NCBI GenBank assembly: GCA_934255485.1
Contig: CAKQOG010000010.1
Location: forward strand, 14,704 to 78,703
Length of the DNA stretch: 64,000 bases
Direction of reading: 5' to 3'
Origin: an uncultured Prevotellamassilia sp.
GTDB lineage: Bacteria > Bacteroidota > Bacteroidia > Bacteroidales > Bacteroidaceae
Within the stretch, counting starts at the first letter, position 1. Each line of letters begins with the position of its first letter. The notes under the pieces were generated by a model. It did not search any database, was not told the DNA's origin, and worked only from the letters and a program-made list of their open reading frames with translations. Shown here in pieces: positions 35,550 to 45,680 of the stretch. The position numbers were made by a program, and so were the translations under genes.

Positions 35550-36809
35550 ATGAAACATATTGCTCTTATAATAACATTTGTAGCCTTTTGCTTAGCATTA
35601 CCTACTTTTGCTCAACAGAAAAAAAAGGTTAGCACTGCTACTACTCAAACAGCAGAGCAACTTATTCAACATTATAAGTTTAGCGAAGCCGCACGTGTTT
35701 TGCAACGTGAAATAGATGCTGCACGTAGCACAGGAAAAGCAACAACTCGACTTGAAGCAGACCTTAAACGTGCTAACCTAGGTGCTGATATGTTACGCGG
35801 AACAGAAAAGGTGGAGTTTATTGATAGCATTAAAGTTGGACGAAACGAAGTGCTTAACCACATACATTTGTCAGCCGAATCGGGTAGATTTGTGATGATG
35901 AGTGAAGAAACTGAAAACTTTTCTAACCAAAAACTTTCATTTGGTAAATGCGGGCATATTAACGAGTTGAACAATCGTATCATATTCTCTTTAATGGATA
36001 GTTTGAACAATGTTAAGAATCTATATAATGCCTATCGTAGCGGACAACATTGGGGTACCCCTTCTCCATTAGATGGCATGCAAAGTACTTTTGCCGATCA
36101 AGACTTTCCTTTTATGATGCCAGATGGTGTGACACTATATTATGCAGCACAAGGAAATGAAAGTTTAGGAGGATATGACATATTTGTTACACGTTATAAC
36201 GCTGAAACTAAGCAATATCTTAAGGCTGAAAATATTGGTATGCCATTTAATTCGCCAGCAAATGATTACTTGTTGGCCATAGACGAACAAAATAATTTAG
36301 GATGGTTGGTTACTGATCGCAATCAAAAAGCAGATAGCGTGTGCATCTACGTGTTTATTCCTAGTTCTACACGCGAAGTTTACGATTTGAATAACGCTAA
36401 TATCAAAAACATTACACAAGTTGCTCAACTACACTCTATTGCCGAAACGCAGAAAGACAAAAAGATTGTAACGGAAGCAAAAAAACGCTTAAGGAAACTC
36501 CTAACAAGCGATGTACAAACTACAACTAATACGGCACGTATATATATTATCAACGATCAAACTGTTTACACAAAATTAAATCAGTTTAAAAGTGAAAGCG
36601 CACAACGCATTGCTCTACAAGCAGATAAAGTACTCGATAAAATAACAATTCTAAAGTCAAAACAAGATAATATAATGCGTAGTTTTGCTCAAGGTAAGCG
36701 CACATCTCAAAAGGTACAAGAACTTACACACATTAATCAGACCTTGGCAAAACTACAAGAACAATATCATACATTGTGCAAGAATATGCGCAAAGCAGAA
36801 TTACAATAA
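35550..36809 (+). CDS. Exported TPR/PD40 protein
   Basis: This 419-residue protein has a signal peptide (MKHIALIITFVAFCLALPTF). Helical TPR-like residues (about 30-90) are followed by a PD40/WD40-like beta-propeller part (about 95-290) with FADQDFPFMMPDGVTLYYAA and GGYDIFVTRY motifs, and a C-terminal coiled-coil (about 330-419). The ATG at 35550 was chosen over a TTG five codons upstream because it begins the signal peptide. PD40 proteins with TPRs are often envelope or type IX secretion parts in Bacteroidetes, but its role is not known. Confidence 0.75.
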   Translation: MKHIALIITFVAFCLALPTFAQQKKKVSTATTQTAEQLIQHYKFSEAARVLQREIDAARSTGKATTRLEADLKRANLGADMLRGTEKVEFIDSIKVGRNEVLNHIHLSAESGRFVMMSEETENFSNQKLSFGKCGHINELNNRIIFSLMDSLNNVKNLYNAYRSGQHWGTPSPLDGMQSTFADQDFPFMMPDGVTLYYAAQGNESLGGYDIFVTRYNAETKQYLKAENIGMPFNSPANDYLLAIDEQNNLGWLVTDRNQKADSVCIYVFIPSSTREVYDLNNANIKNITQVAQLHSIAETQKDKKIVTEAKKRLRKLLTSDVQTTTNTARIYIINDQTVYTKLNQFKSESAQRIALQADKVLDKITILKSKQDNIMRSFAQGKRTSQKVQELTHINQTLAKLQEQYHTLCKNMRKAELQ

Positions 36810-36860
36810 TAAAAGACTGAAGATAAACATTAACAAACCTAATCTAAATACATATATATC

Positions 36861-37742
36861 ATGAACAATAAAGCTATTGAACCATCAGAATTGATAATCA
36901 ATCCTGATGGAAGTATCTTTCACTTACACGTTAAACCCGAACAATTGGCTGACAAGGTTATACTTGTTGGCGACCCTGGTAGAGTTGCTCTTGTGGCATC
37001 GCATTTTGAAACAAAGGAATGCGATATTGAAAGCAGAGAATTTCATACTATTACTGGAACTTACAAAGGTAAACGCATCACAGTTGTATCTACAGGTATC
37101 GGATGCGACAACATCGACATTGTGCTTAACGAACTCGATGCACTTGCCAACATCGACTTTGAGAGCAGAACCATTAAAGACCAACTTCGTTCTTTAGAGC
37201 TTGTTAGAGTTGGCACATGCGGTGGATTGCAACCCAATACGCCAGAGGGTACTTTTATTGCAAGTAAAATCAGCATTGGTTTTGATGGCTTGCTTAATTT
37301 CTATGCAGGACGCAACGAGGTTACTGACTTAGCAATGGAACGTACCTTTTTACGTTTTATGGGATGGCAAGGAACTCAATGCATCTCTCATCCCTATGTG
37401 GTTAAAGCTAACGAAGAGTTGCTTGAACGTATTGCAGCAAAAGACATGGTTCGAGGTATAACCATTGCTTGCGGAGGCTTCTTTGGTCCACAAGGTCGTG
37501 TACTGCGTATTCCATTGGCAGATCCTCGACAAAACGAAAAGATTGAAGACTTTGAGTACAACAACATGAAGATTACCAACTTCGAAATGGAAAGCAGTGC
37601 CCTTGCAGGTCTTTCACTTCTCATGGGACACAAAGCCGTTACATGTTGCATGGTCATTGCAAACCGCTTGGCACATAAGGCTAATCCCAACTACAAGAAT
37701 TCTATCGACTCACTTATTAAATTAGTACTCGATCGTATTTAG
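36861..37742 (+). CDS. Nucleoside phosphorylase (uridine phosphorylase-like)
   Basis: This 293-residue enzyme of the PNP/UDP family cleaves nucleosides with phosphate to a free base and ribose-1-phosphate. Motifs include VGDPGRV near the N-terminus (phosphate site), STGIGCDN, RVGTCGG, and NFEMESSALAG near the end (ribose/base site). It is longer than E. coli Udp. A role in pyrimidine salvage is likely; uridine specificity is a guess. It follows the PD40 gene by 51 nt and ends before a two-way terminator. Confidence 0.88.
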   Translation: MNNKAIEPSELIINPDGSIFHLHVKPEQLADKVILVGDPGRVALVASHFETKECDIESREFHTITGTYKGKRITVVSTGIGCDNIDIVLNELDALANIDFESRTIKDQLRSLELVRVGTCGGLQPNTPEGTFIASKISIGFDGLLNFYAGRNEVTDLAMERTFLRFMGWQGTQCISHPYVVKANEELLERIAAKDMVRGITIACGGFFGPQGRVLRIPLADPRQNEKIEDFEYNNMKITNFEMESSALAGLSLLMGHKAVTCCMVIANRLAHKANPNYKNSIDSLIKLVLDRI

Positions 37743-37810
37743 CACAAGCATATAAAAATCAATTGTTTGCAAACAAATTATTCTATGAACTTACTTATAG
37801 ATTAATCCAT

Positions 37811-37856
37811 AAAAAATTCCCTTATGAGAGATTGTTCTCTCATAAGGGAATTTTTT
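37811..37856. terminator. Bidirectional terminator, 20-bp perfect stem
   Basis: The perfect inverted repeat 37811-37830 with 37837-37856 starts with A6 and ends with T6, so it works on both strands. It lies between the convergent nucleoside phosphorylase and S9 peptidase genes. Confidence 0.9.
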
Positions 37857-37879
37857 ATAATACAATATTCTGAAGCATT

Positions 37880-40354
37880 TTAGAAACCTAAGTCATTCCA
37901 CCAAGTAGAATCCTTTTGCAAATACTTTGCAAACCAAGCGTAAATGACATTGAGCCATGCCAAACGTTTGTGATAGTCTGTAATTACGTGGTTTTCTCCT
38001 TCAACTTGTACATATGCTACATCTCTACCCAATATCTTAAGAGCTGTATAAAGTTGCTGGCTCTCATTAGTGGGTACGTTTGTGTCTGCAGTACCATGCA
38101 ATAACAACAAAGGCGTATGTATTTTGTCTGCGCTAAAGAGTGGTGATTGTTTTACATAAAGCTCTGGATTATTCCATGGGAAACTTCCATATTGTGCCGT
38201 TTCTCCATAAGAATATCCCCAATAACCACCGCCCCAATAACTGGCAATATTACTAATGCCAGCATGAGCTATAGCGGCAGCAAAAATATCGGTACGTGTC
38301 TGTAAATACTCTGTCATAAAACCACCATAAGATGCACCTATACATCCCACACGCTTGGAATCAACAAAGCTATGTTCTTTGCAAAAAGTCTTTACTCCTT
38401 CAATAATATCATCGCCCGATTCTTTGCCCCAAGTATTAACATGGCGAGCTGCAAACTCCTGTCCATAAGCAGTCGTTCCACTTGGATTAAGCACATACAC
38501 CACATATCCTTGACTTGCAAATGTTTGGAACGGATACCACGACTCAAGCAAATTATCAGAGGGAGAACAACCACCATAATAATATACAATCATAGGATAC
38601 TTTTTGCTCTTGTCGAAGTTGGGAGGCAATAGGTAAAAGCCATCAATAGAGTCGCCTCGTGTAGCCTTAAACTGCCAACTTGTGCTTGGGGCTATTGCAA
38701 CATCCCTGTATAGCTCATCAAAGTTAATAGAGCCAATGTGCTTTGTTGTGGGCTTTTCCTTGTTTAAAACACATTCGTACATATCACGTGCACGCTGAGG
38801 TGTCTGTCCGAAGAATACAACGCGAGGTGAAGACTTTGCAGTATTTGATATAGTAAAATCTTGTACATAAGTTACCGGAAGATCAAATTTTGTGGTCTTT
38901 AGGGTTTTAGGATTTAAGCAGAATAATCCACGTCCCATTCTATCGTCAGCGGTAAAGTATATCATGCCATCTCCCCTATTCCACTGATAGTTGGCTACAG
39001 AAGGATTAAAATGCATCAACATGGGAGTTGTGCGTTTTGATGCTATATCATATAAATACAGACGATAGTCAAATCCTTGAGGTATTTGCCCAGGCTTAAC
39101 TTCTGAACCTATACCAGCAAACGACGCTGGTGATGCTGATATGAGCAATTGCTTTCCGTCAGGAGAGAAAGTAGCACGGTTTACAAACGTTGTATCAATA
39201 AGCAACGAATCTACTTTGCCTGTATATGCATCCATTTGCAAAAAGCTTGTGCGATACATCGGTTGCTTGCTCATTGTGGTACGCATATACTGCAAAAGTA
39301 GTTTCTTGCCATCAGCTGATATGTCTGCCAAACCTACACTGGCTGCCCCATATGTTAAGCGTTGCATTATGCCAGTTTTCAAGTCATAACGCCATAAACT
39401 ATTTCTATTGCGCCATCCTGGTTGGCGATCATCTGGTTCCTCTATACGTTTCAAACCATTGACAGAAGCCTTACCTTCTTCAGTTTTATCAAATATGAGA
39501 TAGTCTTCATTGGGCGAAACATTAAAACTTCCCTCTGGAAGATTATCTGCTAAGACACGCTCTTTACCATCGTTGGGTGTATAAACAACGAGTTCTCTTC
39601 CCTGCCCACTTTTACGGGTATAGTAAAGCACATCGCGTTTTCCAGATAACCATTGCAAACTTACATATTCGTTTCGATGAAGAAGTTCGCGACCTGTTTG
39701 CAAATCCGATAGAACAGTAGTATATTGAACACTGCCATCCTTTTTGGTATAATAGCTTATTGTTACAAGATACTTGCCTGTTGGCGAAATATCAACACTA
39801 CGATAGTGTTCTCCCCAAGTCTGCTGACCTATTGTAAAAGGACGCTTACTAGCAGCATTAATTATTACTCCTTGAAGATTATCACCAACAATATTTACAT
39901 TAAACGAATCACGACTTGACTTTGATGTAAGCGTCTGAATTGTCAGTTCACAACGTCCAGGAGCAAGTTTCAGTTGGTTACCTGCACATTCTTTTCCATC
40001 TACGAACAATGTATAATTGCTCAACCCCTTTACCTCTACACGTGCTTTTGTGTATCTTGGTGTTTGCACACTAAAATGTAAAAAACGCATAGTTGGCACA
40101 CTATCCTTGCCTACCATAAGTTTTTCACCATTACTTATTGTAGAGGTAAACAGATTCCGAGTTTTACTAATATTGACTACGTTGCGATTTTGTTTCATCA
40201 CATCGTTAATGTCAAAAGCACTCCCCTTCATATTCAACGAGTCTGTTTGATAGGGAGCATGCAATTCATAAGGTCCTTGCATTTGCGCTTTGTTCACTAC
40301 CAACGTATCTGATGAGGCAGTGCAAGCAAGTGAAAAGAGTAATGAAAAAAGCAT
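37880..40354 (-). CDS. S9-family prolyl oligopeptidase-like peptidase
   Basis: This 824-residue exported serine peptidase has a short hydrophobic N-terminal signal containing LACTASS, which may be a non-canonical lipobox. A beta-propeller region (about 160-530) precedes the alpha/beta hydrolase. The triad is visible as Ser in GASYGGF, Asp in HGTADTNVP and His in GENHV. It belongs with the DPP IV/acylaminoacyl peptidases that cut peptides for amino-acid nutrition. It lies downstream of the lptB-like gene but after a terminator. Confidence 0.92.
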   Translation of the reverse strand: MLFSLLFSLACTASSDTLVVNKAQMQGPYELHAPYQTDSLNMKGSAFDINDVMKQNRNVVNISKTRNLFTSTISNGEKLMVGKDSVPTMRFLHFSVQTPRYTKARVEVKGLSNYTLFVDGKECAGNQLKLAPGRCELTIQTLTSKSSRDSFNVNIVGDNLQGVIINAASKRPFTIGQQTWGEHYRSVDISPTGKYLVTISYYTKKDGSVQYTTVLSDLQTGRELLHRNEYVSLQWLSGKRDVLYYTRKSGQGRELVVYTPNDGKERVLADNLPEGSFNVSPNEDYLIFDKTEEGKASVNGLKRIEEPDDRQPGWRNRNSLWRYDLKTGIMQRLTYGAASVGLADISADGKKLLLQYMRTTMSKQPMYRTSFLQMDAYTGKVDSLLIDTTFVNRATFSPDGKQLLISASPASFAGIGSEVKPGQIPQGFDYRLYLYDIASKRTTPMLMHFNPSVANYQWNRGDGMIYFTADDRMGRGLFCLNPKTLKTTKFDLPVTYVQDFTISNTAKSSPRVVFFGQTPQRARDMYECVLNKEKPTTKHIGSINFDELYRDVAIAPSTSWQFKATRGDSIDGFYLLPPNFDKSKKYPMIVYYYGGCSPSDNLLESWYPFQTFASQGYVVYVLNPSGTTAYGQEFAARHVNTWGKESGDDIIEGVKTFCKEHSFVDSKRVGCIGASYGGFMTEYLQTRTDIFAAAIAHAGISNIASYWGGGYWGYSYGETAQYGSFPWNNPELYVKQSPLFSADKIHTPLLLLHGTADTNVPTNESQQLYTALKILGRDVAYVQVEGENHVITDYHKRLAWLNVIYAWFAKYLQKDSTWWNDLGF

Positions 40355-40379
40355 TATCTATGTATGATTATAAAATTAA

Positions 40380-40416
40380 GGCCTGCTCTAATAGATGTAT
40401 GATGTTAGAGCCGGCC
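40380..40416 (-). terminator. Terminator after the lptB-like gene
   Basis: The stem GGCC-T-GCTCTAA with TTAGAGC-C-GGCC (40380-40391 and 40405-40416) is followed by TTAATTTTATAA on the minus strand. It lies 29 nt after the stop at 40445. Confidence 0.7.
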
Positions 40417-40444
40417 ATTATAAATTAATATTCTAAATTACGTA

Positions 40445-41311
40445 CTAATGGCTTTCGCGTTCAAGACCCATAAGTTGAAAGTCTTTTTTACGAAGTTTAA
40501 AGCTATTAGTTAAGTATTTATCACGTACTACTTGGTTTGCAGCAAGTTCTTCTGGAGTTCCTTGAAAAAGAATACGTCCCTCAAACAATAAGTATGCACG
40601 ATCGGTTATACAAAGAGTTTCCTCTACATTATGGTCGGTGATAAGGATACCTATATTGCGATCTTTTAGTTTCCATACAATATATTGTATATCTTCAACC
40701 GCAATAGGGTCTACACCTGCAAAAGGCTCATCGAGCATGATAAACTTAGGATCGATAGCCAAGCATCTTGCAATTTCTGTACGTCTGCGCTCACCACCCG
40801 ACAATTGGTCACCAAGGTTTTTACGTACCTTTTGCAAACGAAACTCTGCAATCAAACTTTCCAACTTTTCTCGTTGATAAGCTTTTGATCGTCCCGTCAT
40901 TTCAAGCACAGAAGCGATATTGTCTTCTACACTCATTTTGCGAAATACCGAAGCCTCTTGTGCCAAATAGCCTATACCCTTTTGCGCACGCTTATATACA
41001 GGGTCATTAGTAATCTCTTGATTGTTTAAGAAGATGCGTCCACCATTGGGTACAACCAATCCTGTCGTCATATAAAACGATGTAGTTTTACCCGCACCAT
41101 TTGGTCCAAGAAGTCCCACAATCTCTCCTTGTTTTACATTGAACGACACACCATTCACTACCGTTCGCTTACCGTATTTCTTTATTAAACCTTCAGATCG
41201 CAGCACCATAGATTCATTACATGTTGCATCTTCTTTTTGATTAATATTATTCACTTTGCTTTCGGTAGAGGCATCTTCAGAGTTTCTATTCTTTTTGAAA
41301 AAAGCTATCAT
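40445..41311 (-). CDS. lptB: LPS export ABC transporter ATPase
   Basis: LptB powers extraction of lipopolysaccharide from the inner membrane by LptFG. The protein has Walker A GPNGAGKTT, signature LSGGERRR and Walker B FIMLDEPFAGVD, followed by the switch His in ITDHNVEE, the usual LptB pattern. An ATG at 41311 gives 288 residues with a polar N-terminal extension of about 35 residues before VLRSEGLIKKYGKR; a longer start at 41368 would add a hydrophobic stretch and is less likely. It lies downstream of the acyl-CoA ligase gene on the same strand. Confidence 0.93.
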   Translation of the reverse strand: MIAFFKKNRNSEDASTESKVNNINQKEDATCNESMVLRSEGLIKKYGKRTVVNGVSFNVKQGEIVGLLGPNGAGKTTSFYMTTGLVVPNGGRIFLNNQEITNDPVYKRAQKGIGYLAQEASVFRKMSVEDNIASVLEMTGRSKAYQREKLESLIAEFRLQKVRKNLGDQLSGGERRRTEIARCLAIDPKFIMLDEPFAGVDPIAVEDIQYIVWKLKDRNIGILITDHNVEETLCITDRAYLLFEGRILFQGTPEELAANQVVRDKYLTNSFKLRKKDFQLMGLERESH

Positions 41312-41398
41312 ATCAAAAAAGGTTATGTAGTATAGATATATGTAAGCAATATTTTCATATACCTTCATTACATTGCCACTTTATAAATAATCAGAACC

Positions 41399-43057
41399 TT
41401 ATTTATACATAAATCGTTTGATACTACGCTTGGGCGTTTTCTCAAATTCAGTTTTATATATTTCAAATCCAGATAAACGCTCATAGGCTGCAACCATATT
41501 GTTAAGGTCTTTACGATTTTGCTCCATTGCCATGCGCAATCCATCTTCGTCGAGTCCTGCTTTCTCAGCCTCATCAAAATCGGGATATATCAAAGCTACA
41601 AGCTTCTCACCACGCTGTACCACAATACTTTCGTTTACATACGGAAGCGTGTTGAGTTTATCCTCGATTTCTTCAGGATAAATATTTTGACCAGAAGCTC
41701 CAAGCAACATGTTCTTACTACGTCCACGAATGTATAGATTTCCATCAGCATCCATCACACCTAAGTCTCCTGTATGATACCAACCATCTACCAAAGTTGC
41801 TTTCGTAGCCTCTTCGTTCTTAAAATACCCTAACATTACATTCTCTCCACGTGTCAATATTTCACCAACTACATGCCGAGGGTCAGGACTATCTATCTTA
41901 ATTTCCATACGTGGTGCAGCCTTACCACACGAACCTTTACGGAATTTATGCCAATCCTCATAGGCTATAATAGGAGCACATTCTGTTGCACCATACCCTA
42001 CGGTATATGGGAAGCGAATTTTATTGAGTAAATCCTCTACTTCGCTATTAAAAGCAGCACCACCAATAATAATTTCATAAAAGTTACCACCAAATGCAGC
42101 TACAAGATGTTCGCGTATTTTATCGAGGATACGTCCGCTTATGAAAGGCAACTTCAACAACATTTTCATGCTTGGAGTTTGCAACTTAGGCAATACATTC
42201 TTTTTGATTATTTTTTCAATAATCAAAGGAACAGAAATAATTACCACAGGTTTAATCTCACCAAATGCCTTTAGTACAATTTTGGGCGAAGGTATGCGCG
42301 TAAGGTAATAAACATGACATCCTTGAATAAACTCAAATATAAATTCAAAAGCCATGCCATACATGTGTGCAAGTGGTAACATCGAAATAATATGATCACC
42401 ACGTTTTGCTTTTGAGCCAAGAACTTCTACAGCAAACTGATAGTTCGACCATAAAGCACGGAATGGTATCATAACACCTTTTGAGTTTGATGTAGTACCA
42501 CTCGTGTAGTTTATAAGTGCTAACGCATCAGGGTTTGGAGTATGAGGATAACAAACATGCTCCTTTCGGAAATACTTAGGATATTTTTTACCAAAGTACT
42601 CATTGAGATGTTCACGTGCCTCTGTTAATTTCTCCGTACGTGATACGAGCAACGAGTAATCGGGAATACTGATTACACCCTCTAAATGTGGCATATCGTC
42701 CGCATTTAGTTCAGGCCATGCCATATCTCCTACAAAAAGGATTTTTGCTTCAGAGTGATTAACAATATCATGTACTTGTTGCGCTTTAAACTCATGCAAT
42801 ATTGGAACAGCAACAGCACCATAGGTAAGCGTTGCCAAGAACGCAGTTGCCCAATTAGCACTATTACGTCCGCAAAGTGCAATTTTGTCACCTTTCACAA
42901 CTCCCGCATTTTCAAACAAGATATGTAGCTTTTCTATTTTGCGAGCTACATCTTTATATTGCAGCGTTACGCCTTGATAGTCTGTCAGTGCATCGATATC
43001 CCAATTTTGCTTTAGGCTCTCTGCTATCAAATCGACAAAGTCGGTATACTTTTCCAT
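41399..43057 (-). CDS. AMP-binding long-chain acyl-CoA ligase
   Basis: This 552-residue adenylate-forming enzyme activates fatty acids to acyl-CoA through acyl-AMP. Motifs are INYTSGTTSNSKGV (P-loop), YGATECAP (A5), WYHTGDLG (A7) and GRSKNMLLGASGQNIYPEEIE (A8); KRSIKRFMYK near the end is like A10. The start at 43057 (MEKYTDFVD) was chosen because a TAATTTTG box at 43115-43122 overlaps the longer start at 43117. It may activate fatty acids for envelope lipids, which fits the adjacent lptB-like gene. Confidence 0.9.
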   Translation of the reverse strand: MEKYTDFVDLIAESLKQNWDIDALTDYQGVTLQYKDVARKIEKLHILFENAGVVKGDKIALCGRNSANWATAFLATLTYGAVAVPILHEFKAQQVHDIVNHSEAKILFVGDMAWPELNADDMPHLEGVISIPDYSLLVSRTEKLTEAREHLNEYFGKKYPKYFRKEHVCYPHTPNPDALALINYTSGTTSNSKGVMIPFRALWSNYQFAVEVLGSKAKRGDHIISMLPLAHMYGMAFEFIFEFIQGCHVYYLTRIPSPKIVLKAFGEIKPVVIISVPLIIEKIIKKNVLPKLQTPSMKMLLKLPFISGRILDKIREHLVAAFGGNFYEIIIGGAAFNSEVEDLLNKIRFPYTVGYGATECAPIIAYEDWHKFRKGSCGKAAPRMEIKIDSPDPRHVVGEILTRGENVMLGYFKNEEATKATLVDGWYHTGDLGVMDADGNLYIRGRSKNMLLGASGQNIYPEEIEDKLNTLPYVNESIVVQRGEKLVALIYPDFDEAEKAGLDEDGLRMAMEQNRKDLNNMVAAYERLSGFEIYKTEFEKTPKRSIKRFMYK

Positions 43058-43114
43058 TTTGGAATGATAAAAAGTCAAGCCATATATGCTTGGCACATTA
43101 ATAATTGTTTTGTG

Positions 43115-43122
43115 CAAAATTA
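43115..43122 (-). promoter_or_regulatory. -7 box for the acyl-CoA ligase gene
   Basis: The minus strand reads TAATTTTG (TAnnTTTG), 57 nt upstream of the chosen start. It rules against the longer ORF start at 43117. Confidence 0.5.
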
Positions 43123-43197
43123 GTAAAAAAGTATGGGTAACACTACTTGCTATTCAATAAAAATGGATATTTATAGTCGGCAAGAGCAAAAAACATG

Positions 43198-43205
43198 TAC
43201 TTTTG
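43198..43205 (+). promoter_or_regulatory. -7 box for mltG
   Basis: TACTTTTG lies 51 nt before the mltG ATG at 43257 in the divergent region with the acyl-CoA ligase gene. It overlaps the upstream in-frame start at 43203, which is therefore unlikely to be used. Confidence 0.6.
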
Positions 43206-43256
43206 CACACATTATTCAGTTCTTCAAAAAAAGAAAAAGAAATATTAGTGTTTATC

Positions 43257-44279
43257 ATGACAAACAAAACTAAAAAGATTCTCTGTATTACAGGGGCATC
43301 GCTGGTTATTATACTGGCAATTGTTTATTGGCTTTTCTTCTCAAGTTTCAGTTCAAATAGCAAGCCTTCGTTTGTTTATATAGACAAAGACGACACTACT
43401 GACTCTGTTTTTGTTAAAGCCGAAAGAGCAGCTCAACCAAGTCAAACTATCGGTCTTAAAATTTGCAGTACACTCTTTGGATATTCATCACACATTCATG
43501 CTGGAAGATACGCCACTGGCGATGGCATAAGTACTTTCCGATTGATGCGTAATTTGCGTGGAGGTCGCCAATCGGCAGTATCACTTGTTATTCCCGTAGT
43601 TCACACGATAGATAACCTTGCAGCCCGTCTTTCAGATCAACTTGAGGCTGACTCTACCACCCTCTCTAATTGCTTTAAAGATACTACTTTGTTAAATCAA
43701 TTAAATGTTGACACAGCCACAGTAGCTTGTCTTTTCTTACCAAACACTTACGAAGTGTATTGGGATATCGCCCCACAAAAGCTCTTAAAGAGAATGAAAA
43801 AAGAGCATGATGCTTTTTGGACTGAAAAACGTACAAAGGAAGCTTCTGAGGCTGGACTTACCCCCGATGAGGCCTACACTCTTGCATCCATTGTTGAACA
43901 AGAGTCTGCTAATGAAAAAGAGCGTCCGATGATAGCTGGTATGTACCTCAATCGTCTGCACCAAGGCATGAAGTTGCAAGCCGACCCAACCGTTAAGTTT
44001 GCGCTTAAAAACTTTTCATTGCGTCGCATTATGATTAATCACCTAAGCGTAAATAGCCCATACAACACATATCAACACGAAGGACTTCCTATTGGTCCGA
44101 TATGCATTCCGTCGCTCAATGCCATAGAGTCTGTGCTACACTATGTTCACCACAACTACCTATATATGTGTGCTAAGGAGGATTTCTCGGGAACTCACAA
44201 TTTTGCTACCACTTACGCCGAACATACAGCCAATGCCAAGCGCTATGCAGATGCTTTAAATAAGAAAGGCATTAACTAA
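43257..44279 (+). CDS. mltG: Endolytic murein transglycosylase MltG
   Basis: MltG cuts nascent glycan strands and limits peptidoglycan chain length. The 340-residue protein has an N-terminal transmembrane helix (about 8-28) and a YceG domain with catalytic Glu in LASIVEQESAN, the segment AGMYLNRLHQGMKLQADPTV, and YNTYQHEGLPIGPICIPS near the end. Start chosen by the promoter position and the membrane anchor that follows directly. It is a single-gene unit with its own promoter and terminator. Confidence 0.95.
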   Translation: MTNKTKKILCITGASLVIILAIVYWLFFSSFSSNSKPSFVYIDKDDTTDSVFVKAERAAQPSQTIGLKICSTLFGYSSHIHAGRYATGDGISTFRLMRNLRGGRQSAVSLVIPVVHTIDNLAARLSDQLEADSTTLSNCFKDTTLLNQLNVDTATVACLFLPNTYEVYWDIAPQKLLKRMKKEHDAFWTEKRTKEASEAGLTPDEAYTLASIVEQESANEKERPMIAGMYLNRLHQGMKLQADPTVKFALKNFSLRRIMINHLSVNSPYNTYQHEGLPIGPICIPSLNAIESVLHYVHHNYLYMCAKEDFSGTHNFATTYAEHTANAKRYADALNKKGIN

Positions 44280-44301
44280 AAAAAGAATATAATAAACTTG
44301 T

Positions 44302-44350
44302 AAGCAGGTTTTTGAATAGTATTTACAATTCAAAAACCTGCTTTTCTTTT
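44302..44350 (+). terminator. Terminator after mltG
   Basis: A 16-bp stem (AAGCAGGTTTTTGAAT, 44302-44317, with 44328-44343) is followed by TTCTTTT on the plus strand, 22 nt after the mltG stop. Confidence 0.9.
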
Positions 44351-44384
44351 AAGTGTGGAGTTTCCTTAGTTTATAAAAGAATAG

Positions 44385-45680
44385 TTAATCAAAAGCATAA
44401 TTCAGAATAAAGAGCAAAGACAATATCACAAGAGTAATATTAATTTGTTGCCATTTTCCAGAACAAAGTTTGATAATAACATAACTCAAAATGCCTAAAC
44501 ATATACCATCAGCAATTGAATAACATAGCACCATGGTTATCATTGTTATAAATGCAGGAAAAGCTTCAGACACATCCTCCAAATTAATTTTCTTTACTGA
44601 GTCTACCATCAGCACGCCCACCATTACCAAAGCGCCACTTGTTGCAGCCGAAGGAATTAGTAAGAATACGGGAGATATGAATATAGAAAGGACAAAGAAA
44701 ATGCCGACAAATAAAGAAGTAAGCCCCGAACGTCCCCCTTCAGCAATGCCCGATGCACTCTCGACATAAGTAGTAATTGTGCTACTGCCCAAACAAGCGC
44801 CTACTGTCGTACCTATTGCATCGCTTAGCATAGCCTCGCGCATATGTGGAATATGACCTTCAATAGCAAGTCCTGTTTTCTGCACCAAACCAACTAAGGT
44901 TCCTAACGTATCAAAAATATTGATAAGTAGTAATGAGAATACTACCATTATCATCTTAAGAGAGAAAACGTTGCTAAAATCAAATTTACAAAACACAGGT
45001 GCTATACTATGAGGAGCCGAAATAGGTGTCCAACCTTCGCTAAGCTGCGTTACACCCATAGGTATACCCACTAAAGTGGCAATGATAATGCCATAAAATA
45101 GAGCACCTTTCACACCACGCACCATAAGCATTCCGCTAACAAGAATTGATAATATACCTAACAAACACTCATGCGTAAAACTGCCCAACTTGACAAACGT
45201 ATCAGGGTTAGCCACTATTATGTGCGCATTTTTCAATCCTATAAAGGCAATGAACATCCCAATACCTGCCGATATAGCATAGCGCAAATTTGTGGGAATA
45301 CTATCGAGTATCATGTCACGAATATTAAGAAAGGTTATCAATATAAAAATAATACCTTCTATCAACATCACAGCCAATGCTTGATGCCATGTAAGGCCCA
45401 TAGCTTGACACAAAGTATAGGCAAAAAAGGCATTTAGTCCCATACTTGGTGCTTGAGCAAATGGTAATTTTGCCATAAAAGCAAGCAATAGTGTTGAGAT
45501 AGCAGCAGCAATAGCTGTGCTTGTAAACAGAGCACCTTTATCCATACCCGTACTAGCAAGAATAGTGGGATTTACAGCTAAAATGTAGCACATGGTTAAG
45601 AATGTAGTGATACCAGCCACTAATTCTGTCTTAACTTTCATGCTTTTGGCATCAAAGCCAAATAATTTTTTTAGTAACAT
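44385..45680 (-). CDS. NCS2-family (AzgA/PbuG-like) purine permease
   Basis: This 431-residue membrane protein has about 12-14 helices and motifs of the AzgA-type NCS2 subfamily: AGITTFLTMCYILAVNP at the start, APSMGLNAFFAYTL, and GACLGSSTITTYVESASGIAEGG. These carriers take up hypoxanthine, adenine or guanine with protons. The start at 45680 (MLLKKLFGFDAKS) is preferred to a longer one at 45746, which would add a non-homologous tail. The substrate is not determinable beyond purine. Confidence 0.92.
   Translation of the reverse strand: MLLKKLFGFDAKSMKVKTELVAGITTFLTMCYILAVNPTILASTGMDKGALFTSTAIAAAISTLLLAFMAKLPFAQAPSMGLNAFFAYTLCQAMGLTWHQALAVMLIEGIIFILITFLNIRDMILDSIPTNLRYAISAGIGMFIAFIGLKNAHIIVANPDTFVKLGSFTHECLLGILSILVSGMLMVRGVKGALFYGIIIATLVGIPMGVTQLSEGWTPISAPHSIAPVFCKFDFSNVFSLKMIMVVFSLLLINIFDTLGTLVGLVQKTGLAIEGHIPHMREAMLSDAIGTTVGACLGSSTITTYVESASGIAEGGRSGLTSLFVGIFFVLSIFISPVFLLIPSAATSGALVMVGVLMVDSVKKINLEDVSEAFPAFITMITMVLCYSIADGICLGILSYVIIKLCSGKWQQINITLVILSLLFILNYAFD

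Noticed and set aside
43203..43256. N-terminal extension of mltG
   Set aside because: The start at 43203 lies on the promoter -7 box; the membrane anchor begins cleanly from 43257.
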